From a virus: DNA of 24,876 nucleotides. The stretch spans positions 1 to 24,876 of IMG/VR virus record IMGVR_UViG_3300031766_000060; one strand, written 5' to 3'. Under the pieces are notes generated by a model that saw nothing but the letters and a program-made list of their open reading frames with translations, was not told the DNA's origin and did not search any database. The translations under genes were made by a program, and so were the position numbers. Positions 14,948 to 22,038 of this stretch are shown here, one piece after another. Numbering within the stretch: position 1 is the stretch's first letter; each line of letters starts with the position of its first letter.

Positions 14948-15484
14948 CTAGACATAATAAAAGTAAGGATCTTTCTCGTATTCCGCTGCCAACAGAGGGG
15001 CTGTACCGTTAAATGCTTCATTCTCACTAAGCCTCCTTGGTAAGAACTTAAACATCGTCACCGCCACCCGCACCGTGGGGATGCTATGCACAGCGTGAGG
15101 TACTGCCGAATTGTGGTAATACCACCTGTTTTTTTTGTACTTCACTCTTATTATCTCTTCACTTTGATAGCTAGGTTTAAACTCCGTAACACCAGATTCG
15201 CCATGAAGTAGACAGTTGTATGACCAATCTCGCAGTAAATCGATATGAAAATCCGCTTTCTCAGTGTTGAAACGCTGAAGCGTAACCATCCAACCCTCGT
15301 CTATGTCGATAGGCACATTTTGGCTAACCCACTCTCTCAGATACCACGGGGCTTTCAGTAACGAAAATTGTGGTTTTCCTTTAGCGGGGACTGCTCTATC
15401 TGCAGACAAACCCCACTCAGTCAAAGACGAAACTAGAGCGTCTGGTAGAGAAGGCCATTCCTTCTCTGCGTAAAATTCACTCAC
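14948..15484 (-). CDS. 2OG-Fe(II) oxygenase-like protein (178 aa)
   Basis: The core runs from WMVTLQRFNTEKADFHIDLL to VRVAVTMFKFLP. His80 and Asp82 (HID), a distal His (His130 or His133 in VPHAVHSIP) and Arg139 fit the HxD...H...R arrangement of the double-stranded beta-helix dioxygenases that hydroxylate proteins or small molecules. Spacing between HxD and the distal His is about 50 residues, normal for the fold. The best start is GTG at 15484, overlapping the sulfotransferase stop by eight bases; no clear ribosome site is visible. TTG codons at 15496 and 15526 are alternatives. It ends the modification cassette. The substrate is unknown. Confidence 0.55.
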   Translation of the reverse strand: MSEFYAEKEWPSLPDALVSSLTEWGLSADRAVPAKGKPQFSLLKAPWYLREWVSQNVPIDIDEGWMVTLQRFNTEKADFHIDLLRDWSYNCLLHGESGVTEFKPSYQSEEIIRVKYKKNRWYYHNSAVPHAVHSIPTVRVAVTMFKFLPRRLSENEAFNGTAPLLAAEYEKDPYFYYV

Positions 15485-16160
15485 TAAAGAAATCAACTGA
15501 CTCGTAAAAGGCTGTTTCTTCAGCAAAGTACGCTTTCATCTTTTCGTAGCAATCTGAGGGTAGCCAACTTTCTACTGGCGCTTTGAACTCATCTGGTGTG
15601 CCATCTGGGTTCATATTTATGTGAGGGAATGTGCCTTTATAATCCGACCCAAGTTTTTCACTGAGTATTCGGTTCGTAACGGCTTCAAAGTCCTCCCATC
15701 GGTACGCATCTACAACTTGCTTATCACCGTGAAAAAAGAAGTTTTTATAGTGAAACGGCTTGTAGTTTGGTTGACTGAGTTTGCTGTCTTTACCAGCGAA
15801 AGGTCTTGGGACTTCCGATCTCGCTAAACGAACGATCAAATCAAGTGGATCTATATCTTGACGCATCATCCCCATGCTTCTAGCTAAAAAGATACTAGAC
15901 ACCCACCTTTCCAGAGGCTCACGCACAAATCCGAAGGCTGTGTACTCAGACAAACCCTCATCTGTAATTAATCCGTTCTCCACCAACGTGGAGGGGCGCA
16001 TATGATAATTATCAATATGGTTGGGGTGATCTGGGGATAGCGAGTAAACGACATCGGTGGGATCTGCGATGTCCGAACTCTTTATCGCCTCTTGAACAGA
16101 GTTTGATGCTGTTCTAGGTACGGCAATAAAGAGCAATTTATGTTTCTTTGATAAATACAT
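15477..16160 (-). CDS. Sulfotransferase family protein (227 aa)
   Basis: Residues 10-22 (LFIAVPRTASNSV) form the 5'-phosphosulfate-binding loop with the PRTASNS variant common in carbohydrate sulfotransferases. Residues 76-91 (FGFVREPLERWVSSIF) form the 3'-phosphate-binding motif with Arg80 and Ser88. A His-rich segment at 45-55 may supply the catalytic base. The product should transfer sulfate from PAPS to a hydroxyl, most often on a sugar. The length is complete for a small cytosolic enzyme, with no membrane anchor. The start MYLSKKHKLL has AGGAG seven bases upstream and overlaps the previous stop as TGATG. An extension to 16304 runs over the previous gene and is rejected. Confidence 0.82.
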   Translation of the reverse strand: MYLSKKHKLLFIAVPRTASNSVQEAIKSSDIADPTDVVYSLSPDHPNHIDNYHMRPSTLVENGLITDEGLSEYTAFGFVREPLERWVSSIFLARSMGMMRQDIDPLDLIVRLARSEVPRPFAGKDSKLSQPNYKPFHYKNFFFHGDKQVVDAYRWEDFEAVTNRILSEKLGSDYKGTFPHINMNPDGTPDEFKAPVESWLPSDCYEKMKAYFAEETAFYESVDFFSE

Positions 16161-16738
16161 CAGGGTGCTCCTGTGGTGTCTGCATAGCCGTTTTGGACTA
16201 GCGCTTTGGGTGTGTGTTTTCGGATTAAGGCTTCTTGCTTTGATCCAACAGTCTGACCTTTCCAACGAGCTGCAACAGTTGTTGGCTTTAGCCCGTCCTT
16301 CCATTTCTGAAACGCAAGCAGACCAAACCCTTGGTCTAACCCCCCTTTCTCTTTGAAATTAATTCCCGCCCCATGCGTCTGCCCCTGAAGCAGCGTGTTA
16401 GATGCCTCCTCATGACTCGTCTGCATAACTTTTCCCTGACTAGAAGCATAAGTGTCTAGGCGCATCTTTATGACCTCAACATCTGGATGCCCGTGTTGCG
16501 GTAAATTTGGAGACGGGTGTATCAGGTACAGCTCAACTTGGAACTGCCCACTCCTAAACAGACAAAAAGAAGTAGCATCATCGCTCAGATACACAGTCTC
16601 CACGGGGGGCGCTATTGGCGATCCGTTGTCGCACCACCACTTGGCAAACTCACGCACGGAAGCCCACTCAGGGATATCTACACCCTGAAGCGGATTAGGC
16701 CGAAGAAACCCAGAGGTGCTTTTACTCAGCTTTATCAT
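16160..16738 (-). CDS. Cupin-like hypothetical protein (192 aa)
   Basis: The middle of the protein reads as a series of short beta strands: FCLFRSGQFQVELYLIHPSP, then LPQHGHPDVEVIKMRL, and later THGAGINFKEKGG and FGLLAFQKW. A HxHP pair followed by VEVI and a later His is reminiscent of the cupin metal-binding motif, but no full cupin signature is visible. The assignment is a weak fold guess. The gene follows the 119-aa gene after two bases and overlaps the sulfotransferase start, so it belongs to the same transcript. A role in sensing or modifying a sugar or peptide is possible. Confidence 0.5.
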   Translation of the reverse strand: MIKLSKSTSGFLRPNPLQGVDIPEWASVREFAKWWCDNGSPIAPPVETVYLSDDATSFCLFRSGQFQVELYLIHPSPNLPQHGHPDVEVIKMRLDTYASSQGKVMQTSHEEASNTLLQGQTHGAGINFKEKGGLDQGFGLLAFQKWKDGLKPTTVAARWKGQTVGSKQEALIRKHTPKALVQNGYADTTGAP

Positions 16739-16740
16739 GT

Positions 16741-17100
16741 TTAAGCCTCTGGTAGTAAAGCAACGTCCTTGTAGGTGTAGGAAGCGTCTTGGATCTGTTT
16801 CTCTAAGTTTGCTGCGTGTCCACCTTCCAGCAATTGATCAAGAAAAGCCGTCCCGCCTTCAGCGTCTAATGCCCACTGCAAAATTTGTGTCTGAGTGACG
16901 TTTTCGTATGGCGTAAATGTATCGGCAGAAATTGAGTCCGTATCAAGGTAGCTTTCCACCCCGCCAGTGCTTTTTATATCGGGGTTGTTCGTGTCGAAAA
17001 ACTCAACAACCCAACTTACTTTTTTAACTACGTCTTGATGGGGGTCTTGGTTATCGATAGCCCAAACATTTTGTAGGCTCATTGCGTAATCGATGTTCAT
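16741..17100 (-). CDS. Hypothetical phage protein (119 aa), small tail-region family
   Basis: The N-terminus contains SLQNVWAIDNQDP and VKKVSWVVEFFDTN, then a Tyr/Ser linker, FTPYENVTQTQILQWALDAEG and a C-terminal amphipathic helix. This plan (VWAI, then a beta hairpin, then FTPYxxLTxxQVLxW) is familiar from small proteins encoded near fibres in several phages. Their function is not known to me; a fibre-associated or assembly role would fit. It overlaps the GT-A-like gene as ATGA and is co-transcribed with the modification cassette. Confidence 0.5.
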   Translation of the reverse strand: MNIDYAMSLQNVWAIDNQDPHQDVVKKVSWVVEFFDTNNPDIKSTGGVESYLDTDSISADTFTPYENVTQTQILQWALDAEGGTAFLDQLLEGGHAANLEKQIQDASYTYKDVALLPEA

Positions 17101-17822
17101 GTTGTAACTCCTAATGGAAGATTTTTAGCTAACCCCTTTCGGAGTTTTGCTGCACGTTCTAATGTTTTATTGGCTACCGACTCGACCCTTTGTTTGTCCA
17201 TCTCTGGCATCCCGTCAGTCAGTCCTATAGCCGCCTCTAATCTATATGCGAACATTTCATTTCCGTTTGCCGTACCCCGTTCATACACTGGGATGTAATT
17301 CATAACGGATGCCTGTTCGCCTAGCATTCCGTAGTCCATTGCGACCTTTGCACTAATCGCCTTAGCCACAATCGGATCGCATTTGTGGTTCATATGTCGC
17401 GGCATACGCAATCGTTTTACCCGCGCCAAAACACCCGCATCTGTGTCTGGCGTTCTCACCCAGCGCTTTGGATTTATGCAAAAACACGACAAGTCCATAG
17501 ACTTTTCGTTGAGCTTGCTACCGATCAACCCATACACATGCTTGTTCGCCCTGTTGTCTGTAAACACACCGTCCCTGCTTACACATATGTCGTACTGCTC
17601 AAGTAGCTCACGGCTTGGCACATCTCCGTCTTTGATGTCTAAAATGACCCCGCTCTTCACCACCAAACAAAGATCGTTAGCGTGTCGCAGTGCGGTCGGA
17701 ATGAACCCGTCCTTAAACGGCACTACTTTGTAATCCCACTCAGGCATGTTTTGTCGAATGCTATTAACCGTAAGCGCGGTTAACTGATTGCACTCGACCA
17801 CTAAAATTTCTAGGCGCAACAT
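17097..17822 (-). CDS. Glycosyltransferase-like protein, possibly GT-A fold (241 aa)
   Basis: The N-terminus LRLEILVVECNQLTALTVNS, then MPEWDYKVVPFKDG, resembles the first Rossmann-like strands of GT-A enzymes. NDLCLVVKSGVILDI lies where these enzymes usually carry a DxD metal motif, but here the position reads VKSG, so catalysis by the usual metal-dependent route is doubtful. YDICVSRDGVFTDN and the later CFCINPKRW fit an acceptor-side domain. I rate this a divergent glycosyltransferase-like protein. AGGAGG stands three bases before the ATG. The start lies 59 bases inside the end of the GT-B-like gene, an unusually long overlap for this genome. Confidence 0.45.
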   Translation of the reverse strand: MLRLEILVVECNQLTALTVNSIRQNMPEWDYKVVPFKDGFIPTALRHANDLCLVVKSGVILDIKDGDVPSRELLEQYDICVSRDGVFTDNRANKHVYGLIGSKLNEKSMDLSCFCINPKRWVRTPDTDAGVLARVKRLRMPRHMNHKCDPIVAKAISAKVAMDYGMLGEQASVMNYIPVYERGTANGNEMFAYRLEAAIGLTDGMPEMDKQRVESVANKTLERAAKLRKGLAKNLPLGVTT

Positions 17823-18666
17823 GTTCCTCCTGACCGTATTGGATGAAGAACCGATTTATCCGTTCCACGGGAGAATCGACACTTACAGGGATAAGTCCTG
17901 AATCTTTACAGGACAAAATCGCCTTCAGTCGTTCGGGGTTTAGCTCACCCCTATCCAATAAGGCTCTGTAGATCGCACTGTATGTACACCACTGGTCTTC
18001 TTTACCGAACCTATGAACGGTCTTGCCGCTGGCTAACCCCGCGATCCCCATTTCGGAGTTGTCGCAGCAACCAATGATCTGGGCGCTCTCTAACAGCTCA
18101 TGACCAGATGCTTTCTTCTCTATTACTGCGTCCCCATATTTGTGTACTAAGTGCTCATACGCTGATGCGGCTGTGAGGGGGTGGCACTTGAGTTTCGCTC
18201 CTTGAGCTACCGCCTCATCCACTTTCTCCCAATCTGTAACCTTGTCGAGAATGTTCGTGCCAGCGAGAAAAATGACGTATTCGTGTGCCAACCCTTTTTT
18301 TCTCAGTCGGTACTTATCTCCACAGTTTTTCGCTATCTTGGCGAAAAGTTGCTCACCTTCTTCGGTAATGTCTGTCTCAGCAGCCCTTTTCATAGCGTCA
18401 GTCGCCCACATGCTGCTTGCGACTCGCAGATACAGGAATTGAGTTAACAGGTCTGTGTACACGTACCCGTGGATTCGTTGATCGTTTGGGAAGTCATACC
18501 AAACGTCATATTCGACTTTCGTATCGTTGATCCACTTCTCTGGCACTAGAGACTTCAGACGCATTAGTTGGTCGTTGTCTCTACTACGTAAGACGTTTCC
18601 AGACTTAAAAAAGTGGGCAACTGGGTTACCCAACTCGTCATTGTCAGCTAACTTGTTCAAGCTCAT
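17764..18666 (-). CDS. GT-B-like glycosyltransferase, capsule-polysaccharide type (300 aa)
   Basis: The C-terminal half carries KLKCHP (158-163), HELLESAQIIGCCDNSEMG (189-207) and GLASGKTVHRFG. This is the K-x-HP ... E-L-L ... S-x-x-G-x-x-A-L-x-x-G-K-x-V pattern of capsule polysaccharide and polyol-phosphate transferases. The N-terminal half is shorter than in bacterial members, so the acceptor domain may be minimal. It would use a nucleotide sugar in the cytoplasm. AAGG stands seven bases before the ATG. The first 23 bases overlap the end of the coiled-coil gene. The acceptor is unknown; candidates are the adjacent fibre proteins or host glycans. Confidence 0.6.
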   Translation of the reverse strand: MSLNKLADNDELGNPVAHFFKSGNVLRSRDNDQLMRLKSLVPEKWINDTKVEYDVWYDFPNDQRIHGYVYTDLLTQFLYLRVASSMWATDAMKRAAETDITEEGEQLFAKIAKNCGDKYRLRKKGLAHEYVIFLAGTNILDKVTDWEKVDEAVAQGAKLKCHPLTAASAYEHLVHKYGDAVIEKKASGHELLESAQIIGCCDNSEMGIAGLASGKTVHRFGKEDQWCTYSAIYRALLDRGELNPERLKAILSCKDSGLIPVSVDSPVERINRFFIQYGQEEHVAPRNFSGRVQSVNRAYG

Positions 18667-18784
18667 CTCTTAACCTTAGAACTTCGTCTTCGAGTTCCGC
18701 GATTCGATCCTCTGTTTCGCTGAAGTGCTCCATAATTATTTCCAGAGCGTTCTCCAGCTTCCCGTTGATTTCTCTAATATCCAT
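18644..18784 (-). CDS. Small coiled-coil protein (46 aa)
   Basis: This short gene starts with ATG at 18784 as a TAATG overlap with the stop of the Thr/Ser repeat gene and has GGAGG five bases upstream. The protein is one acidic amphipathic helix with heptad-spaced Leu and Ile (ALEIIMEHFSETEDRIAELE followed by DEVLRLRDELEQV), a strong coiled coil. It ends with TGA 23 bases inside the GT-B-like gene. A fibre chaperone, a trimerisation partner or an adaptor for the modifying enzymes would all fit. No homologue is recognised. Confidence 0.65.
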   Translation of the reverse strand: MDIREINGKLENALEIIMEHFSETEDRIAELEDEVLRLRDELEQVS

Positions 18785-20064
18785 TAGTCCTCCGTCCACT
18801 GAGAGCCATCCCAGTACCGACCGTTGTGTGCGCTTCCGCTGGTGACTTCAGTCTGATTTCCAGTAGATGTCAGGCGTTCGTAGACTACGGTTGATGTGTC
18901 GCGGTTCGTGGTCGTTGATCGGCTTGTGCCAGTTGCATGGCTAGTAGATCGCGTAGTGTCCGTGTTAAACGCAGTAGTCGTGCTGTGACTTGTGCCATGC
19001 GATGTTCCAAACGTAGTGGTCGTGTTAAACGATGTCGTTGTGCTGTGACTTGTTCCAAACGTAGTCGTGTAAGACGTACTCGTAGACTTGGACGTACCGA
19101 ACGTAGTCGTAGTGTTGAACGATGTAGTCGTTGATTTAGACGTTCCACGCGAGGTGTTGTAGTAAGTAGTCCAACTAGTAGTCGTGGACTTACTAGTGCC
19201 ACGCGAGGTGTTGTAGTACGTAGTCCAGCTCGTAGTCTTAGTAGTGCTTCGACTTGTTCCGCGAGACGTTCCACGGGAGTGGCTGCTACTCGTTTGGCGG
19301 TAGATTCTGTGATACGAACCATAACCATCTGATGAATGCAGTGTACTTCTGTAGTAAGTCCAACCACTGACCGTCTGTGAAGTGCCAGAAGCACTACTGG
19401 TAATAGCGGAGTTGCCCCATCTAATTACGTGACCGTTGCTGCTAGCAGCGTTGTGCCACCAATAGGTTTGGTTTGCGGTGTAGTAGCTTCCAGATGAAGG
19501 CTGACGGGTCGTAGATGACCAGTAAGTAGTCCAGCTAGTCGTCCAACTAGTGCTTTTGGCTGTTCCGCGAGATGTTCCACGTGACGTACCGTAAGTAGTA
19601 GTCCAGCTCGTAGTCGTTGATTTACTTGTGCCGCGACTAGTCCCGTAGGTGGTAGTCCAACTTGTAGTCGTGCTCTTGCTTGTCCCTGTTGCACGGCTAG
19701 TGTTAAACGAAGTAGTAGTGCTGTGAGAAGTCCCACGGCTAGTGTTATACGAGGTGGTAGTGGATCTCGATGTTCCAGTAGCACGGCTCGTGTTGTACGA
19801 GGTGGTATAGCTAGTCGTAGTAGCGCGAGACGTACCTGTGGCGAACGTAGTTGTGTACGTGGTCGTGGTGTTAAACGAGGTGGTCGTGGAGAATGCTGTC
19901 GAGGTGTCGCGGCTGGTCGTATAAACCGCATTCCAGACAGTGCCTAACGTACCGTTGTTGTTAGCTACAACATAGTTAACGCCATAAAGCGTCCCCTGAT
20001 CTCCCTTTACAAAGATCTGGGTGGGTTCTTTGAGAGTACCGCTGTCGTTAACTTTAATAGTCAT
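18784..20064 (-). CDS. Thr/Ser-rich repeat fibre protein (426 aa)
   Basis: Residues 1-48 are an anchor-like domain (LKEPTQIFVKGDQGTLYGVN). Residues 49-187 and 262-392 are low-complexity tracts built from units such as TSRG, TSKS, TTTSW and TTTFG. Nearly every bulky residue (Arg, Lys, His, Phe, Tyr, Trp) falls on an even position, 4 or 6 apart, while odd positions hold Ser, Thr, Gly, Ala, Asn or Asp. The register is the same on both sides of a non-repetitive central domain (188-261) rich in Trp and Tyr. This implies a long two-faced beta structure. The C-terminus ends in GRYWDGSQWTED. It follows the Ala/Ser fibre by nine bases. Role: probably a virion fibre. Confidence 0.7.
   Translation of the reverse strand: MTIKVNDSGTLKEPTQIFVKGDQGTLYGVNYVVANNNGTLGTVWNAVYTTSRDTSTAFSTTTSFNTTTTYTTTFATGTSRATTTSYTTSYNTSRATGTSRSTTTSYNTSRGTSHSTTTSFNTSRATGTSKSTTTSWTTTYGTSRGTSKSTTTSWTTTYGTSRGTSRGTAKSTSWTTSWTTYWSSTTRQPSSGSYYTANQTYWWHNAASSNGHVIRWGNSAITSSASGTSQTVSGWTYYRSTLHSSDGYGSYHRIYRQTSSSHSRGTSRGTSRSTTKTTSWTTYYNTSRGTSKSTTTSWTTYYNTSRGTSKSTTTSFNTTTTFGTSKSTSTSYTTTFGTSHSTTTSFNTTTTFGTSHGTSHSTTTAFNTDTTRSTSHATGTSRSTTTNRDTSTVVYERLTSTGNQTEVTSGSAHNGRYWDGSQWTED
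18885..19930 (-). repeat. Degenerate repeats coding the Thr/Ser tracts
   Basis: The DNA shows many near-repeats of 12, 18 and 54 bp. For example CCACGCGAGGTGTTGTAGTA occurs at 19145 and again at 19199, 54 bp (18 codons) apart. Repeats continue on both sides of the non-repetitive stretch that codes the central domain (about 19282-19503). Confidence 0.75.
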
Positions 20065-20073
20065 AGCGGCCTC

Positions 20074-21435
20074 TTAAACTACATACCAGACATGTCCGTT
20101 AGCAAAGCCACTGGCACTCGTTGGTGCTGTCGTGACAACAGATTGTGTTCCAACATTAGACGGTAACGAATAGACAGTGTCGGTACTCGTTATAGTGAAG
20201 TTGGGGTAAGTACCAGAGACGCTAGTAGCTCCCGCACCTGCCAACGTGACAGTCTGATCAGGGGCAGTGTTCGCAAATTCAGATCCAGTTAGGGATAGAC
20301 CCGAACCCGCTGTGTACGTTGTGCCTAATCCCGTAACGGTGAAGTTAGGGTATGTACCTGAAACAGTAGTTGTACCCGCGCCAGTGATTGAAACCGTCTG
20401 ATCAGCTTGTGCTGCGGTGGCGTATGCACTTGCGTCCGTTGTCGCGGCAGTGCCAAGACCTAAATTAGTTCTGGCTGTGCTTACGCTGTTTAGATCAGAC
20501 AAATTGCCAGTTGCTATCAACGCACCAGATAGAGAAGCGTATGCGTTTAGCCATGCGCTACCGTCATAGACTTTCATCTCATCTGTCGTGGTATTGAAGT
20601 AAAGAGTTCCTGCAACCAGCGCGTTTGAATCGTTATCAGTGGACGGATTTGACGCTTTTTGTCCCAAATACCGATCATCGAATGAATCAAACGCAGCCAA
20701 CGCAGCATCTCTTGCCGCTTCTGCGGCTGACTGAGCGGTTGTGGCTGACGATGCGCTGCTTGATGCGTTAGATGCCGATGTAGAGGCTTCACCAGCCTTA
20801 GTCGTGGCGGTCGCTGCCGATGTAGATGCTGAAGAGGCGCTGGATGCGGCATTCGTAGCTTGCGTTGCGGCATCTGTTGCCGAAGTAGCGGCTTCTCCCG
20901 CTTTCGTTGTCGCAGTTGCAGCCGAACCAGACGCAGACGAAGCACTAGAAGCTGAATTTGTTTGAGAAGTCGATGCAGAGTTCGCGCTTGAGGCTGCATT
21001 GGACTCAGAAGATGCCGCATTGGTGGCAGATGTGGCCGCTTCAGATGCTTTTGTAGAAGCTGTCGATGCAGACGTAGAGGCTTCATTAGCTTTTGTTGTC
21101 GCAGTGGCCGCAGACGTAGTGGCAGACGAAGCACTTGAGGCTGAACCTGTCGCTGACGAAGCCGAATTTACCTCTGCTGTCTCTGCTGCGTTTTTAGAAA
21201 GCAGTGCAGCAGCCGCACTCGCTGTTGCTGACGCAGCGTCACCAGAAATTGATGCTGCTGTGCTGGCAGCGTTGGTGGCACTCGCTGCAGCGTTAGTCTC
21301 AGAAGTAGCAGCAGCCGCTGCGGAAGTGGCAGCGTTAGCCTCACTTTGTGCCGCTGCATTTTTAGACGCTAGTGCATCTGCTTCGGCAGTTTCTTGAGTC
21401 GTTGTACTACTTATATTCGCGTAAAAACTAGCCAT
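20074..21435 (-). CDS. Ala/Ser/Thr-rich tail fibre protein (453 aa)
   Basis: Residues 1-10 (MASFYANISS) may be the attachment end. Residues 15-245 are an almost continuous run of Ala, Ser, Thr and Asn (units such as ATKANEASTSAS and TNAASSESNAASS), a pattern that forms long trimeric coiled-coil shafts in phage fibres. FDDRYLGQKASNPSTDND then marks a neck, followed by LVAGTLYFNTTTDEMKVYDG, a beta domain frequent in fibres. The C-terminal third has two copies of a module with DQTVxxxGAGxTxVSGTYPNFT. The final ASGFANGHVWYVV is a short tip. It follows the adaptor gene after three bases. Confidence 0.75.
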   Translation of the reverse strand: MASFYANISSTTTQETAEADALASKNAAAQSEANAATSAAAAATSETNAAASATNAASTAASISGDAASATASAAAALLSKNAAETAEVNSASSATGSASSASSATTSAATATTKANEASTSASTASTKASEAATSATNAASSESNAASSANSASTSQTNSASSASSASGSAATATTKAGEAATSATDAATQATNAASSASSASTSAATATTKAGEASTSASNASSSASSATTAQSAAEAARDAALAAFDSFDDRYLGQKASNPSTDNDSNALVAGTLYFNTTTDEMKVYDGSAWLNAYASLSGALIATGNLSDLNSVSTARTNLGLGTAATTDASAYATAAQADQTVSITGAGTTTVSGTYPNFTVTGLGTTYTAGSGLSLTGSEFANTAPDQTVTLAGAGATSVSGTYPNFTITSTDTVYSLPSNVGTQSVVTTAPTSASGFANGHVWYVV

Positions 21436-21438
21436 CCA

Positions 21439-22038
21439 TTAATACCCATTAGCAATTTGTACTGTAGATCCCGACCCTTCGGAATCGCGTGAGTGCTGCA
21501 CGATGCGGTTGTAGGCTGTTTGGTAATTCATCTCCCACTGGCTGCTGTCTGAGCCTAAGAAGTTAGCCGCTTCTACAAGTGAGCCGTACAGGTAAAGCTC
21601 TGGCACGGTGGACAAGAGCACATTTGTTGGTGCTGAATCTGACAAAGAAGCTACCTGTTGGTAGTAGATCATCTCTAATTTGTCAGTTGCCCCCATAGTT
21701 GGTTTGGGGAAAAAGGTGAGCTTCCCAACTTCTCTCGCAAAGTAGATGGGTATGCCCGAATAGGGTTCGTATGACTTGATCTCTGCTAGGCTTCTTCGTT
21801 CTAGCGGTTTGTCGTTAAAGAAGACATCTTTTGCTTCTAAAAAATCAACGGGGATTGTTGTGTATCCCTCAGTATCCAGAGAGATGAGAACCTTTTTTTC
21901 AAGGGTCGGTAAACGAACCTCATGAGCTATTCTCGATTCAGCTAGAGAAATAAAGTCAGGTATCTCGTTGGCTATATCTTCTCTGTTTAACCAGTTAGCG
22001 ATTGAGGCTTTGAGGCCACTGTAGGTGTTCAAGCTCAT
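21439..22038 (-). CDS. Head-tail adaptor protein, SU10-adaptor type (199 aa)
   Basis: The opening YSGLKASIANWLNREDIANE leads into IPDFISLAESRIAHEVRLP, the helical start of the adaptor family that attaches to the portal ring in short-tailed phages. A beta hairpin (ISLDTEGYTTIPVDFLEAKD), ERRSLAEIKSYE and FPKPTMGATDKLEMIYYQQV follow. The C-terminal helical part (LYLYGSLVEAANFLGSDSS) is also typical. Length fits the family. It overlaps the previous gene as ATGA and precedes the fibre genes; its tail partner, the nozzle-like 518-aa protein, is encoded about 9 kb further on. Confidence 0.75.
   Translation of the reverse strand: MSLNTYSGLKASIANWLNREDIANEIPDFISLAESRIAHEVRLPTLEKKVLISLDTEGYTTIPVDFLEAKDVFFNDKPLERRSLAEIKSYEPYSGIPIYFAREVGKLTFFPKPTMGATDKLEMIYYQQVASLSDSAPTNVLLSTVPELYLYGSLVEAANFLGSDSSQWEMNYQTAYNRIVQHSRDSEGSGSTVQIANGY

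Noticed and set aside
16161-16304. 48-residue N-terminal extension of the sulfotransferase
   Set aside because: It overlaps the cupin-like gene entirely and is out of character. The inner ATG has AGGAG and immediately precedes the conserved start of the fold.
18885-19947. Arg/Leu/Thr-rich open frames in the Thr/Ser repeat gene on both strands
   Set aside because: They arise because the repeat lacks stop codons in other frames. No start signals or conserved features were seen, and the true frame has the alternation rule.
20574-21359. Long Leu/Arg/Gln-rich minus-strand frames and Ala/Val-rich plus-strand frames across the Ala/Ser fibre gene
   Set aside because: They are frame-shifted or antisense readings of the GCN/TCN-rich repeat codons. 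They lack ribosome sites and have the skewed composition of shadows.
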